Assembly (NCBI GenBank): GCA_024710355.1
Contig: JANJUX010000056.1
Span: forward strand, 62,001 to 126,000
Source of the DNA: Candidatus Rifleibacteriota bacterium
Lineage (GTDB): Bacteria > Muiribacteriota > Ozemobacteria > Ozemobacterales > Ozemobacteraceae
DNA: 64,000 nucleotides
Reading direction: 5' to 3'
Part shown: in pieces, positions 42,858 to 51,856 of the stretch
How the letters are laid out: every line of letters starts with the position of its first letter
Position numbering within the stretch: position 1 is the first letter of the stretch
Position numbers and translations under genes: made by a program
Notes under the pieces: model-generated
Seen by the model: only the letters and a program-made list of their open reading frames with translations
Databases searched by the model: none
Told to the model about the DNA's origin: nothing

Positions 42858-44183
42858 ATGGTGAAACATCAAACCACTGCAAAAGGGCGTTGGCTGCTGC
42901 TTTTCGTTCTGACGCTCGCCAGTATCATCTTTACTGGTTGCGAAAAAGGCTCTCTCGGTATCCAGGGCGGAACAATTACAGGTTACGTCATCAACTCGGC
43001 CAACAATCAGCCGGTTTCTGAAGTCCTGGTAAGGGGCGCGGGTACCACAGCCACGGGTGCACATGAGAACAAAACCGTCTATACAGGTGGCGATGGCTCT
43101 TTCCTCATGACCGATGTCAGCAAAGGTTCATGGAACCTTTTCGTGGAAAAATACGGTTATTCACTTGCCACAGGCCAGGGCTCGGACACGGTAAACACTC
43201 CTGCGGCCTCCGTTAATGTCAATAATGGCGAAACCGTTACCGCTCCGGTAATCAAAATATCCAAAACCTCTGAACTTGTTAAAGGAAACCTCAGAGGTTA
43301 CCCGATCGATGCAGTCACCGGCCGCCCGCTGCGTAATTTCACTGTTACCCAGACCACCCCATATTCACAGAGAAAATCAAAAACCTTCGAAACCTCTGAA
43401 GACTTCAGGGATGTAGGCTGGAGTGGGCTTGAAGGTGGCGACCATCATTATACGATCAACTGCATAAACTATCAGGAATACTCAACTGCCGGAACTGGCG
43501 GCGCCGGAGCCCCAATTTCAATCGGCGCTTCTCCCAAAGACCTCGGAGTAATCAAGCTTCAGCCGCTGACAGTTAATATTACCGGCACTCTGAGAAATCT
43601 GCCGGGTTACATTCTTGAAGCCACGCAGCGCGACATCATTGTCTGGGCAGAAGCTGCCGGCAAGGTTGTAGCAACCTATACCGAAGGCGTCAACGCCCTC
43701 AAAGGCTCGATCGCCTATACTCTCACCGAAATTCCGGTCACTGCCGGCACAGTTGCGGTAAAATGCAAAATCAGAGGCTATGACGTTGTAAACATCAGCT
43801 CTGCTGTCAGTCTGCCGAGCAATCTGCCCGGCGGCACCATCGCAGCCATCGATTGCGACTTTGCCAATATCGAGCCGATCAGAAGAGACCTCAGAATCGT
43901 CATTGTCAGCACTCCCCCGGAAAGCACCAAGCCTGGCAGCTTTGTGCCCGGCCAGACAGCACGCGTCTACATCAAACAGGGCGGCAAAGATATCGTGCCC
44001 TATGTTGACGTTGTCAGCGTGAATTACCGTGCCGAAGCCTACTTCTCAGGCCTGATTACCGGCTACGACATCAACGTCGTTGCGGTCAACATGAACGAAG
44101 GTTACTATACCGCTGAATCACCGAACTTCAAGATTCAGGAAGAAAGCAGCTCGGCTTATACCCTGACCCTGACCCTCAAATAA
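42858..44183 (+). CDS. Lipoprotein with carboxypeptidase-like regulatory domain (paralogue 3)
   Basis: A 441-residue lipoprotein. Lipobox IFTGC, then EKGSLGIQGGTITGYVI, close to the start of paralogue 2. The regulatory beta domain (VYTGGDGSFLMTDVSKGSWN, LFVEKYGYSLATG) is followed by two more repeats of the same sort. GGAGGC lies 5 bases before the ATG at 42858; an ATG at 42846 is less likely. It is convergent with a TPR gene across a bidirectional terminator. Confidence 0.82.
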   Translation: MVKHQTTAKGRWLLLFVLTLASIIFTGCEKGSLGIQGGTITGYVINSANNQPVSEVLVRGAGTTATGAHENKTVYTGGDGSFLMTDVSKGSWNLFVEKYGYSLATGQGSDTVNTPAASVNVNNGETVTAPVIKISKTSELVKGNLRGYPIDAVTGRPLRNFTVTQTTPYSQRKSKTFETSEDFRDVGWSGLEGGDHHYTINCINYQEYSTAGTGGAGAPISIGASPKDLGVIKLQPLTVNITGTLRNLPGYILEATQRDIIVWAEAAGKVVATYTEGVNALKGSIAYTLTEIPVTAGTVAVKCKIRGYDVVNISSAVSLPSNLPGGTIAAIDCDFANIEPIRRDLRIVIVSTPPESTKPGSFVPGQTARVYIKQGGKDIVPYVDVVSVNYRAEAYFSGLITGYDINVVAVNMNEGYYTAESPNFKIQEESSSAYTLTLTLK

Positions 44184-44199
44184 GTGTAAAAATCTCAAC

Positions 44200-44235
44200 A
44201 AAAAGGGGTCTGGCCAATCGGCCAGACCCCTTTTT
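44200..44235. terminator. Bidirectional rho-independent terminator
   Basis: A 16-base perfect inverted repeat AAAAAGGGGTCTGGCC with 4-base loop AATC. A-runs and T-runs flank both sides, so it serves both the lipoprotein gene (plus) and the TPR gene (minus). Confidence 0.95.
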
Positions 44236-44249
44236 GCTTTTAAAAAATC

Positions 44250-44792
44250 TTAAACCAGCAGACCGCGGGCATAAAGAGCCGCATCGGTGTCGGCAAACTG
44301 CGTCAGAATAATGTCAACATGCCGCTTTACACCCTCACGATCGCCACGCTTCTTGCAGATAACCGCAAGCTGATAATGCGCATTATCAACATATTCGCAG
44401 TCGGGGTACTGTGAGATCAGACGGTTGAATTCGGCTTCAGCTTCAGCCAGCTTGCCCTTGTCGAGCAGCGCTTTGCCCTTAAAATAGCATTCATCGGCGA
44501 TTTCTACCGGCCCTTTGCCCATTGTACGGCTCAGTTCAACGTATTCGTCCTTGCCAAAATAGGCAGCGTCGGTATCAGGGTAATTTTCGAGCAGATACTC
44601 GTACCAGCTGAGGGCCTTTTTCTGGTTTCCCTTGCTGAGAGCGATTTTGGCGAGATTATAGCAGGCATTGTCCGCCAGCCCGCTGTTCGGATAATCCTTG
44701 AGAAAGCTGCGAAAAATTTCCTCTGCCTTGTCGATATCGCCCTGCCTGAAAGCGGCAATCCCGGAGTCCATCAACTGCTTTTCCACTCCCAT
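44250..44792 (-). CDS. Small TPR (YbgF/BamD-like repeat) protein
   Basis: A 180-residue soluble protein of about four TPR units (IAAFRQGDIDKAEEIFRSFL, CYNLAKIALSKGNQKKALSW, ADECYFKGKALLDKGKLAEA, CEYVDNAHYQLAVICKKRGD). There is no signal peptide, so it works in the cytoplasm and its partner is unknown. AAGGAG precedes the ATG, which shares a base with the tgt stop (TAATG), so translation is coupled. It is the last gene of the obg-to-tgt unit. Confidence 0.8.
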   Translation of the reverse strand: MGVEKQLMDSGIAAFRQGDIDKAEEIFRSFLKDYPNSGLADNACYNLAKIALSKGNQKKALSWYEYLLENYPDTDAAYFGKDEYVELSRTMGKGPVEIADECYFKGKALLDKGKLAEAEAEFNRLISQYPDCEYVDNAHYQLAVICKKRGDREGVKRHVDIILTQFADTDAALYARGLLV

Positions 44793-45925
44793 TATTTGTT
44801 CTCCTTGTCGAGGTATCTGCCAAGAAACTGATCGCGAAACGCAATAAAACGCTTTTCGATCAGAGACTGACGAATGTTATTCATAAGATTAATCATAAAT
44901 GTCACATTATGCAAACTTGCCATGCGCAAACCGAGAATTTCTTTTGCCTTGAACAGATGCCGCAGGTAACCGCGCGAAAAGTTGCGACAGGCGTAACAGC
45001 TGCAGTCTGCATCGATCGGTGCATCGGAAAGCTGCCAGCGCGCGTTCATCAGACTGATGCGGCCCTCAGTCGTAAAGACGGTCGCGTGCCTGGCGATTCT
45101 CGTAGGATGCACGCAGTCGAACATGTCGATACCGCGCTCAACGCCGTAGAAAAGGTCTTCCGGGGTGCCGACACCCATGAGGTAACGCGGCAGATTCTTT
45201 GGCATGTGCGGCATCATGCCGTCAAGAATTTCGAGCATCAGCGGCTTCGGCTCGCCAACCGACAGGCCGCCGACCGCCAGCCCTTCAAAGCCGATTTCTT
45301 CGGTTCTTTTGATCGATTCGAGCCGCAGCGGCAGATACATCGACCCCTGCACGATGCCAAAAAGCGCTTGACCGTTACGCAGATGCGGGTGGTCGGCCCG
45401 GCAGCGCTTTGCCCAGGCAACCGAGCGCTCCATTGCGGCGCGGGCCGTTTTTTCATCGGACGGATACGGGCAGCACTCATCGAATACCATCATTATTTCG
45501 GCCCCGATCGAGCGCTGAATCCGCATCGATTCTTCGGGGGTCAGCCAGTAACGCGCCCCGTCAATATGCGAAGCGAACTCGACACCCTCATCGTTGATCT
45601 TGTTGAGCTTTTTCAACGAAAAAACCTGAAACCCGCCCGAATCGGTGAGCATCGGGCGGTCCCAGGCCATCATCCGGTGCAGGCCGCCAAAGTGATCGAG
45701 CACACCGGTGCCTGGCCGCAGCATGAGATGATAGGTGTTGCCAAGAATGATGCTGGCACCGGCGGTTTTTACTTCATCCGGCGCCAGGGTTTTCACCGTT
45801 CCGGCGGTGCCGACCGGCATAAAAACAGGCGTCGGAATCTCGCCCCGGCGGGTCTGAATCCGCCCGACTCTGCCCCAGCATTCTTCTGAACTGTAATCGA
45901 GAGAAAATGTGAATTTATCGGTCAT
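44792..45925 (-). CDS. tgt: tRNA-guanine transglycosylase
   Basis: A 377-residue enzyme that swaps the wobble guanine of GUN-anticodon tRNAs for the queuosine precursor preQ1. It keeps the first catalytic Asp (MLTDSGGFQVFSL), the nucleophile region (DMFDCVHPTRIARHATVF) and the zinc site (CSCYACRNFSRGYLRHLF). The length is typical. The gene overlaps queA by 4 bases, the common queuosine pair. The preQ1-synthesis genes (queC, D, E, F) are not in the window. Confidence 0.97.
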   Translation of the reverse strand: MTDKFTFSLDYSSEECWGRVGRIQTRRGEIPTPVFMPVGTAGTVKTLAPDEVKTAGASIILGNTYHLMLRPGTGVLDHFGGLHRMMAWDRPMLTDSGGFQVFSLKKLNKINDEGVEFASHIDGARYWLTPEESMRIQRSIGAEIMMVFDECCPYPSDEKTARAAMERSVAWAKRCRADHPHLRNGQALFGIVQGSMYLPLRLESIKRTEEIGFEGLAVGGLSVGEPKPLMLEILDGMMPHMPKNLPRYLMGVGTPEDLFYGVERGIDMFDCVHPTRIARHATVFTTEGRISLMNARWQLSDAPIDADCSCYACRNFSRGYLRHLFKAKEILGLRMASLHNVTFMINLMNNIRQSLIEKRFIAFRDQFLGRYLDKENK

Positions 45926-46947
45926 AGCATTACCATCGAATCGCCAAAGCTGTAAAACCTGTATCTTTGCCGAATCGCCTCTTCATAAAGTTTCAATGCG
46001 GTCTCACGACCACAGAATGCCGCAACCAGAACGATCAGGGTCGAACGCGGCAGATGAAAATTGGTGATAAAACAGTCGATCGCTTTGAAAGCATAACCCG
46101 GCTTTATGAAGCACGCGGTCGACTGCCAGCCGGTGCGCAGATTGCCATGCTCGTCGACCGCAGATTCGAGAGTGCGCACACTGGTTGTGCCGCAGGCCCA
46201 AACCCGGCCACCGGCCTCTTTTGCCGCGCGAAACAGCCCGGCAGTTTCTTCCGAAATATAGAAAGTCTCTTCATGCATCAGGTGTTCATCTATGTTCTCG
46301 GCTTCAATCGGCTTGAAAGTGCCAAGACCCACATGCAGAATCACCTCGGCAATTTTAACGCCTTTCTGACGCAAAGCCGCAAAAACCTGCTCGTCGAAGT
46401 GCAGACCGGCAGTCGGTGCGGCCACCGAACCTTCAACCTTTGAATAAACAGTCTGATACCGGTCAGGCGAACTTTCACGCGAGGTAATATATGGAGGCAG
46501 CGGCATCTGACCGAATTCACGAAACACCGCCACCGGGTCGCGACCGTCAAGAGTGCGAAGCACCCTTAAGCCAGACTCGAGTACCCTTTCGACTTCGATC
46601 TCACAACCGCCAGGCAGCAGATGCCGGCGACCGGGCCTGAATTTTTTCCCGGGTCGCACCATCGCTTCGAAGCTGTCGGCGGTCAGCGACCTGATAAAAA
46701 GCACTTCCGCGCCACCATTACAGGTCGACGTCGGCAGGGTGAAAATGCGTGCCGGAATTACCTTCGAGCTGTTCAATATCAGCAGGTCACCGGGCTTGAA
46801 ATAATCGACAATGTCGGCAAACTGCCGATGTTCGAGAACCTCTGATGCACGATTATAAACGAGAAGACGCGAGCCAGACCGCTTTTCTGCCGGAATCTGA
46901 GCGATCAGCTCGGGTGGCAGAAAAAAATCAAATAGTTCAGTTTTCAT
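45922..46947 (-). CDS. queA: S-adenosylmethionine:tRNA ribosyltransferase-isomerase
   Basis: A 341-residue enzyme that adds the cyclopentene-forming ribosyl group of SAM to preQ1-tRNA. Family motifs are clear: FDFFLPPELIAQIPAE, DLLILNSSKVIPARIF, VAAPTAGLHFD, LHVGLGTFKPI, WACGTTSVRTLESA, and FITNFHLPRSTLIVLVAAFC. It overlaps tgt by 4 bases and the upstream LCP gene by 11 bases. Confidence 0.97.
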   Translation of the reverse strand: MKTELFDFFLPPELIAQIPAEKRSGSRLLVYNRASEVLEHRQFADIVDYFKPGDLLILNSSKVIPARIFTLPTSTCNGGAEVLFIRSLTADSFEAMVRPGKKFRPGRRHLLPGGCEIEVERVLESGLRVLRTLDGRDPVAVFREFGQMPLPPYITSRESSPDRYQTVYSKVEGSVAAPTAGLHFDEQVFAALRQKGVKIAEVILHVGLGTFKPIEAENIDEHLMHEETFYISEETAGLFRAAKEAGGRVWACGTTSVRTLESAVDEHGNLRTGWQSTACFIKPGYAFKAIDCFITNFHLPRSTLIVLVAAFCGRETALKLYEEAIRQRYRFYSFGDSMVML

Positions 46948-48031
46948 TGAGGGTTTCCGTTGCTGTAGCAGAAAGATTTATTGGAGCTGTCGCAGTTTCT
47001 GTAACAGCAGTTCCTGAGCCTGCCGTATCGCCCGACGGCACCTGCTCAGTCACAACTGCCGCAGTCACCGATGCCGGCTGAGTTGAAGAAAAGCTCGCCA
47101 CCAGCTCTATTGCCGCAAGATCCGAAAACTGCGCACCGCCGATCGCAGCCGCTTCTTCCTGATACGGCATAAAATAGCTGATTTTATCGACATATCTGGC
47201 CTCACCCGGCAGAGAGTTGTTTCTGAACTCAATTTTCGTGCCTGAGAAAGCCTTGATCAAAGCAATGATCTCAGCCAGTGAGAAGTCGGTCTGAATATGT
47301 TTGAACACCTGACTGACGATCTGTGGCAGCTTAACGACAATACCTGGGGTCATCACTTTTTCGAGCAGCACTTTGATGAATTTTTGCTGGCGCTTGATTC
47401 TTCCGAGGTCTGCGGCAGCGTCAGCCCTGAAGCGCACGTAGTTAAGGGCCTGCCGGCCATCGAGATGGTTTTTCCCGGCATTGAAGTGAATGTGAACCTT
47501 GCCCCAGTTGTCATCGTAGTGCATCGCTTTTTCAATGTCGATCTCGATACCACCGAGAATGTCGACGACATTGACAAAACTCTGGAAACTGACTTCAACA
47601 TAACGACTGATCTGAATATGCAGCAAATCTTCGATCAGGGTACTCAATACCTCAATGCCGTAGCGGGGCAGAATTTCGTTGATTTTGCGGGCCCGCCCGT
47701 TGATCAAAACCCTGGTATCTCGTGGCACCGACAGCATGCTGACCCGGTTTTTTGTCGGGTTGATCCCGAGAACGAAGATGGTGTCGGCACGATGCGTGCC
47801 GTCAACTGAATCAACGCCAAGAACGAGAACATTTATATTGCCGATGTGTGCTTCACCGCCGGTCTCGATCGTGCCTTCAGTCCAGTTGGCACCGAGCGGA
47901 GCTGCCGCCACGCCAAAGAACCACTTGTGCATGATGCCGGCAAAAAAGACCAGAACAACTGTCAAAAAAGCGATCTCGAAGAGAAGACCGCCACTTGTCT
48001 GACGATTACTGTATCTGGTGTTCTGGCTCAT
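46937..48031 (-). CDS. LytR-CpsA-Psr (LCP) family protein
   Basis: A 364-residue membrane protein. One helix at about 16-36 is followed by an extracytoplasmic LCP domain (about 60-270): NVLVLGVDSVDGTHRADTIF, SMLSVPRDTRVLI, and GRQALNYVRFRAD with a run of basic residues (RIKRQQKFI). LCP enzymes transfer lipid-linked glycopolymers onto peptidoglycan or related acceptors. The C-terminal about 50 residues are low-complexity Ala/Thr/Val. It lies in the unit from obg to tgt and 71 bases after nadD. In a Gram-negative cell its acceptor is not obvious. Confidence 0.9.
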   Translation of the reverse strand: MSQNTRYSNRQTSGGLLFEIAFLTVVLVFFAGIMHKWFFGVAAAPLGANWTEGTIETGGEAHIGNINVLVLGVDSVDGTHRADTIFVLGINPTKNRVSMLSVPRDTRVLINGRARKINEILPRYGIEVLSTLIEDLLHIQISRYVEVSFQSFVNVVDILGGIEIDIEKAMHYDDNWGKVHIHFNAGKNHLDGRQALNYVRFRADAAADLGRIKRQQKFIKVLLEKVMTPGIVVKLPQIVSQVFKHIQTDFSLAEIIALIKAFSGTKIEFRNNSLPGEARYVDKISYFMPYQEEAAAIGGAQFSDLAAIELVASFSSTQPASVTAAVVTEQVPSGDTAGSGTAVTETATAPINLSATATETLNEN

Positions 48032-48102
48032 GACTGCATATAATACCAGAGCTGCCGGGCAAACTCCACAACAAAAAAAGTTGTCGACAGCTTTATGCAG
48101 CC

Positions 48103-49188
48103 CTACATGTGGGATTTTTTCTTGATTTCGAGAACACCCTGATATCTTTCAGCAAACGAAAGGTCGGCTTCGCGCAGGGCATCTCTCTCAGCAACCTGGC
48201 GAACCGGGTCAAGGGTATCGGCCACCGCCAGAACTCGCGTCAGTAAAGGCGAATCGGCGACCGGAAAAGTGTGATTTTTGACCGCCGAAATAATCGCCGA
48301 ATCGATCTCGGGCGCAACCTGACGCAACCAGGCTGCGGCTGCCGGGCCGTGCGCCAGCATCGGGGTTTCTTTTTCGAGGTCGGTAAGCAGAAAGTCAGTG
48401 TTGCCCACCAGACCGATTATTTCAGCATCGGTTGCGTCTCTGAACAGGTCGTGGGCCATGCCTGCAATCAGTGCCGGGCGTGGGTCAACTCCAAGTTCGA
48501 TGGCATATCTGACAGCGAGGCAGGTAACGCTTTTCATATGTTCCTGCAGGCCTTCGGGTGATCGCTTCCGCTGCTTTTCGACCAGCTTGAGCCAGCGCAG
48601 ATAATCAGGGCCGAGGCAGCCATAATGATTGTTCAGCATGACCTCAAAAAGCACCCGCATGTCAAGCTCGGGAAGATTGAAATCATGATTGACAAGCCGG
48701 CTGCGTATCTGCGTCGAAGAAATTTTCGAAAGCTGACAGGGGGCCCAGTGAATCACCGCATCGGCAACCGGCGACCGGCGCTCGCAGCCAGGCCTTTCCA
48801 CAACGATAAACTCGGTCATCTTCACCAGCTGCTCGACATTTTTCCAGGTCGGCAGCTCAGCCAGAGAATCGCCACCGATAATCAGAAAGAATTGCCGGTC
48901 CGGATAGCGCTCCTGCAGAACTTCAAGAGTTCTGAATGTATAAGACGGGCCACCCAGCTCCATTTCGATGTCACAGATGCGCATGCGCGGATTGTCTTTG
49001 AGCCCTGTCTGCAGCAGTTGCCGCCGGTGGTGATAATCGAGCATTCCGACGCGCTGCTTATGAACAGCCTGAAACACCGGCACAAACCAGACCTCGTCGA
49101 GGCAGCACTCGATCAGAGCCGCCAGTGCCAGCTGCAGATGCTGCCGATGCACCGGGTCAAAACTGCCACCAAGAATGCCTGTTCTCAA
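48103..49188 (-). CDS. nadD: Fusion of NadD (nicotinate-nucleotide adenylyltransferase) and YqeK-type HD hydrolase
   Basis: A 361-residue two-domain protein. Residues 1-190 are NadD, which makes deamido-NAD: GILGGSFDPVHRQHLQL (nucleotidyl-transferase HxxH 14-17), IIGGDSLAELPTW and ISSTQIRSRL. Residues about 205-360 are a YqeK-type HD domain: EHMKSVTCLAVRYA, GMAHDLFRDATDAE (His246-Asp247) and AVKNHTFPVADSPL. YqeK proteins split diadenosine tetraphosphate. The two are usually adjacent separate genes (nadD-yqeK). The start is TTG, overlapping the obg stop by 4 bases (TTGA), with GGGAG 9 bases before it. Confidence 0.92.
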   Translation of the reverse strand: MRTGILGGSFDPVHRQHLQLALAALIECCLDEVWFVPVFQAVHKQRVGMLDYHHRRQLLQTGLKDNPRMRICDIEMELGGPSYTFRTLEVLQERYPDRQFFLIIGGDSLAELPTWKNVEQLVKMTEFIVVERPGCERRSPVADAVIHWAPCQLSKISSTQIRSRLVNHDFNLPELDMRVLFEVMLNNHYGCLGPDYLRWLKLVEKQRKRSPEGLQEHMKSVTCLAVRYAIELGVDPRPALIAGMAHDLFRDATDAEIIGLVGNTDFLLTDLEKETPMLAHGPAAAAWLRQVAPEIDSAIISAVKNHTFPVADSPLLTRVLAVADTLDPVRQVAERDALREADLSFAERYQGVLEIKKKSHM

Positions 49189-50468
49189 TCAAAAAACTCC
49201 CGATAAGCAAATTCCATGTCACCGATCGAAAAAATATCATCTTCGCCGGCATCGAGTCGACTCATTTCATCAAAAAAGCCAAGCTTCTGCAGCTTCTGCC
49301 TGAAAACAGCGATCGCCTCATCAGACGTAAAGTCGGTCATCGCCACCAGTCGCTCGATTTCCGGGCCGCTGACTGTCCAGCGCCCGTCGCCCTCTTCTTC
49401 GATCACAAAGGGCTCGATATACTCGTAGAGCTTTTCTTCTTCGTTGGCGGCGGTCAGGTCCGGGCCTTTGAGATCTTTCAGAGCGTTGCTGAGGTATTTG
49501 AGCAGGTCTTCAACCCCGTCGCGGGTAGCGCCGGAGACAGCAAAAACCTTGACCCCACGCGCCTCAAGAGCATCTCTGAACTCAGGAAACAGCTCACGCG
49601 AGTCTGGCAGATCCATTTTATTGGCCGCAACCACAACCGGCTTGTCGGCAAGCTCTTCAGAGAACTCGCGCAACTCGGCCATGATCACATCATAATTGCG
49701 GGTAATTTCTTCCATGTCGAGCTGACTGACATCGACCAGATGCAGCAGAACGCGGGTGCGCTCGATATGTCGGAGAAACTGGGTTCCGAGGCCGGTTCCC
49801 TGGTGGGCGCCTTCGATGAGGCCCGGAATATCGGCCATACAGAAAGACGGCAGCCCCTCAGGCTTGACGATGCCAAGACTCGGCGTCAGCGTTGTAAACG
49901 GGTAATCCGCCACCTTCGGGCGAGCGTTGCTCACAGCCCGCAGAAAGGTCGATTTGCCGGCGTTCGGCAGACCAACCAGGCCGACATCAGCCAGCAGCTT
50001 CAGCTCAAGGCGCAGACGCAGGGTTTTTCCCGGTTCGCCCTTTTCGGCGATTCTCGGAGTGCGACGCACTGCGGTCGCAAAACGCGCATTGCCCCAGCCG
50101 CCACGGCCGCCACGGGCAATTATTTCCCGCTGCCCCTTGTGGTCGAGATCGACGAGCAACTGGCCGCTTTCGAGATCATAAACCAGCGTGCCGACAGGCA
50201 CTTTAACGGTCAGGTCACTGCCATTCGCTCCGGCCATATTCTTCTGCTGGCCATGTCCACCGTCTTCAGCCTTGTAAATGCGGGTAAAACTCAGTTCATA
50301 GAGAGTCGTCAGGTCATCGGTAGCTTCAAAAATAAGATCGCCACCGCGGCCACCGTCGCCACCGGCCGGGCCACCCATAGGCACGAATTTTTCACGCCTG
50401 AAGGCGACAATGCCATTGCCGCCGCTGCCGGAAGAGACCTGTATTGTAACTTCGTCTACGAATTTCAT
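49185..50468 (-). CDS. obg: GTPase Obg/CgtA
   Basis: A 427-residue ribosome-associated GTPase involved in 50S assembly and stress. The order is a glycine-rich Obg fold (SGGNGIVAFRREKFVP, GGDGGRGGD), a G domain (GLPNAGKSTFLRA, FTTLTPSLG, ADIPGL, NKMD) and a C-terminal OCT domain (about 345-425). The usual upstream rplU-rpmA genes are absent; the gene instead heads a unit with nadD/yqeK, LCP, queA and tgt. Confidence 0.97.
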   Translation of the reverse strand: MKFVDEVTIQVSSGSGGNGIVAFRREKFVPMGGPAGGDGGRGGDLIFEATDDLTTLYELSFTRIYKAEDGGHGQQKNMAGANGSDLTVKVPVGTLVYDLESGQLLVDLDHKGQREIIARGGRGGWGNARFATAVRRTPRIAEKGEPGKTLRLRLELKLLADVGLVGLPNAGKSTFLRAVSNARPKVADYPFTTLTPSLGIVKPEGLPSFCMADIPGLIEGAHQGTGLGTQFLRHIERTRVLLHLVDVSQLDMEEITRNYDVIMAELREFSEELADKPVVVAANKMDLPDSRELFPEFRDALEARGVKVFAVSGATRDGVEDLLKYLSNALKDLKGPDLTAANEEEKLYEYIEPFVIEEEGDGRWTVSGPEIERLVAMTDFTSDEAIAVFRQKLQKLGFFDEMSRLDAGEDDIFSIGDMEFAYREFFD

Positions 50469-50539
50469 GGCGCTGATTATACCATTTCGCCACCGCTTTA
50501 ACCACTGTTATTTGTCGATACAACCCATATAGAAACTTA

Positions 50540-50569
50540 TTGACTGATTTTTGCCTGTTGTTGTAATGT
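50540..50569 (+). promoter_or_regulatory. Promoter upstream of the DegT-family aminotransferase
   Basis: TTGACT (50540-50545), an 18-base spacer and TAATGT (50564-50569), 46 bases before the ATG. The only gap in the stretch is shared with divergent obg. Confidence 0.5.
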
Positions 50570-50615
50570 GCAAGTGTAATTTTTCACTATCTTTTCTTCA
50601 AAGCCGGAGGCGTAA

Positions 50616-51722
50616 ATGAAAGTTCCTCTCCTGGATCTCAAGCCCCAATATGCTCAGATCAAAGACAAAGTCATTCCTGAAATCATGGAAATCATTGAGA
50701 ATCAGGGTTTCATCCTTGGCCCGAAAGTCGACAGACTCGAAAAGGAAATGGCTGATTACATAGGCACGAAGCACACACTGGGCTGCTCATCTGGCACCGA
50801 CGCCCTGCTGCTCGCCCTTATGGCCCTCGATATCGGTCGTGGCGATGAAGTAATCACCACCCCCTACACCTTTTTCGCCACAGCCGGTTCAATCGCCAGG
50901 GTCGGCGCCGTTGCCAGATTTGTCGACATCGACCCCGCCACTTTTCTGATGCGCGTCGACCAGATCGAAAAGGTCATAACCCCAAAAACGAAGGCAATCA
51001 TGCCGGTGCATCTGTTCGGCCAGTGCGTCGACATGGAACCCCTGCTGGCAATTGCAAAGAAGCACAATCTCAGAGTTATCGAAGACGCCGCCCAGGCAAT
51101 CGGCTCGAAATACAAGGGCAAAGATGCCGGCACCTATGGCGACATCGGCTGCTTCAGCTTTTTCCCGAGCAAAAACCTCGGCTGTTTCGGTGATGGCGGG
51201 CTGGTATCGACCAACGATTCGCAGCTGCACGAACGCCTCAAGGGCCTGCGGGTTCATGGCGGTCAGGTTCAGTATCACCACCAGGAAGTCGGCCTCAACG
51301 CCCGTATCGATGCCCTCCAGGCCGCCGTCGTCTCGGTCAAACTGCCGCATCTGGCAGCCTGGACCGAAGGCCGCCGCCGCAACGCCGCCCTCTATAACGA
51401 GCTCTTCAAAAATAACCCCGAAGTCGTCACCCCGATCGAAAAGCCCGATTGCTTCCATATCTACAATCAGTATGTCATCAGGGTTAAGAACCGCGACGCC
51501 CTCAAAGCCCACCTCGGCGAAAAAGAAATCGGCTGCTCGGTCTATTACCCGCTCTCTCTGCACCAGCAGAAGTGCTTCGCCAGCCTTGGCTACAAACAGG
51601 GCGATTTCCCCGAATCCGAAAAGGCCGCCGACACCACCCTCGCCCTGCCGGTTTACCCCGAACTCAGCCGCGAGCAGGTCGAATTCGTCGCCGCCACCAT
51701 CAACGCTTTCACGAAAAAGTAA
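50616..51722 (+). CDS. DegT/DnrJ/EryC1-family PLP-dependent sugar aminotransferase
   Basis: A 368-residue enzyme that aminates keto-sugar nucleotides for surface polysaccharides. The PLP lysine is Lys186 in SFFPSKNLGCFGDGG, the ring-binding Asp is in IEDAAQAIG, and GCSSGTDALLLAL binds the phosphate. ALPVYPELS marks the C-terminal family signature. GGAGGC precedes the ATG. It stands alone with a terminator, just before a Wzz-like polysaccharide gene; other glycan genes are not in the window, so the exact sugar is unknown. Confidence 0.93.
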   Translation: MKVPLLDLKPQYAQIKDKVIPEIMEIIENQGFILGPKVDRLEKEMADYIGTKHTLGCSSGTDALLLALMALDIGRGDEVITTPYTFFATAGSIARVGAVARFVDIDPATFLMRVDQIEKVITPKTKAIMPVHLFGQCVDMEPLLAIAKKHNLRVIEDAAQAIGSKYKGKDAGTYGDIGCFSFFPSKNLGCFGDGGLVSTNDSQLHERLKGLRVHGGQVQYHHQEVGLNARIDALQAAVVSVKLPHLAAWTEGRRRNAALYNELFKNNPEVVTPIEKPDCFHIYNQYVIRVKNRDALKAHLGEKEIGCSVYYPLSLHQQKCFASLGYKQGDFPESEKAADTTLALPVYPELSREQVEFVAATINAFTKK

Positions 51723-51744
51723 GCCAGCTCACCTCTCAATCAGA

Positions 51745-51777
51745 CCGGGAACGGAATTTATCCGTTTCCGGTTTTTT
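51745..51777 (+). terminator. Rho-independent terminator after the aminotransferase
   Basis: An 11-base stem CCGGGAACGGA (51745-51755) with TCCGTTTCCGG (51761-51771, one G-U pair), 5-base loop, then TTTTTT. Confidence 0.88.
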
Positions 51778-51856
51778 ATCGCTAAATTATCGGGCCCAAA
51801 CTGCCGATTGTCTGAGAGATAAATATATATTTGCTTATAACGCAGGAGGCAGTTTA

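Noticed and set aside
44909..45889. Plus-strand open frame opposite tgt
   Set aside because: It is a mirror of the tgt coding sequence without recognisable protein features.
49125..50501. Long plus-strand open frame opposite obg
   Set aside because: It lies wholly across obg and the start of nadD on the other strand, has no domain or ribosome site, and reflects codon bias of the real genes.
51572..51856. N-terminal extension of the Wzz-like protein
   Set aside because: It would overlap the aminotransferase gene and its terminator, and the residues are low-complexity; AGGAGGC before 51857 marks the start.
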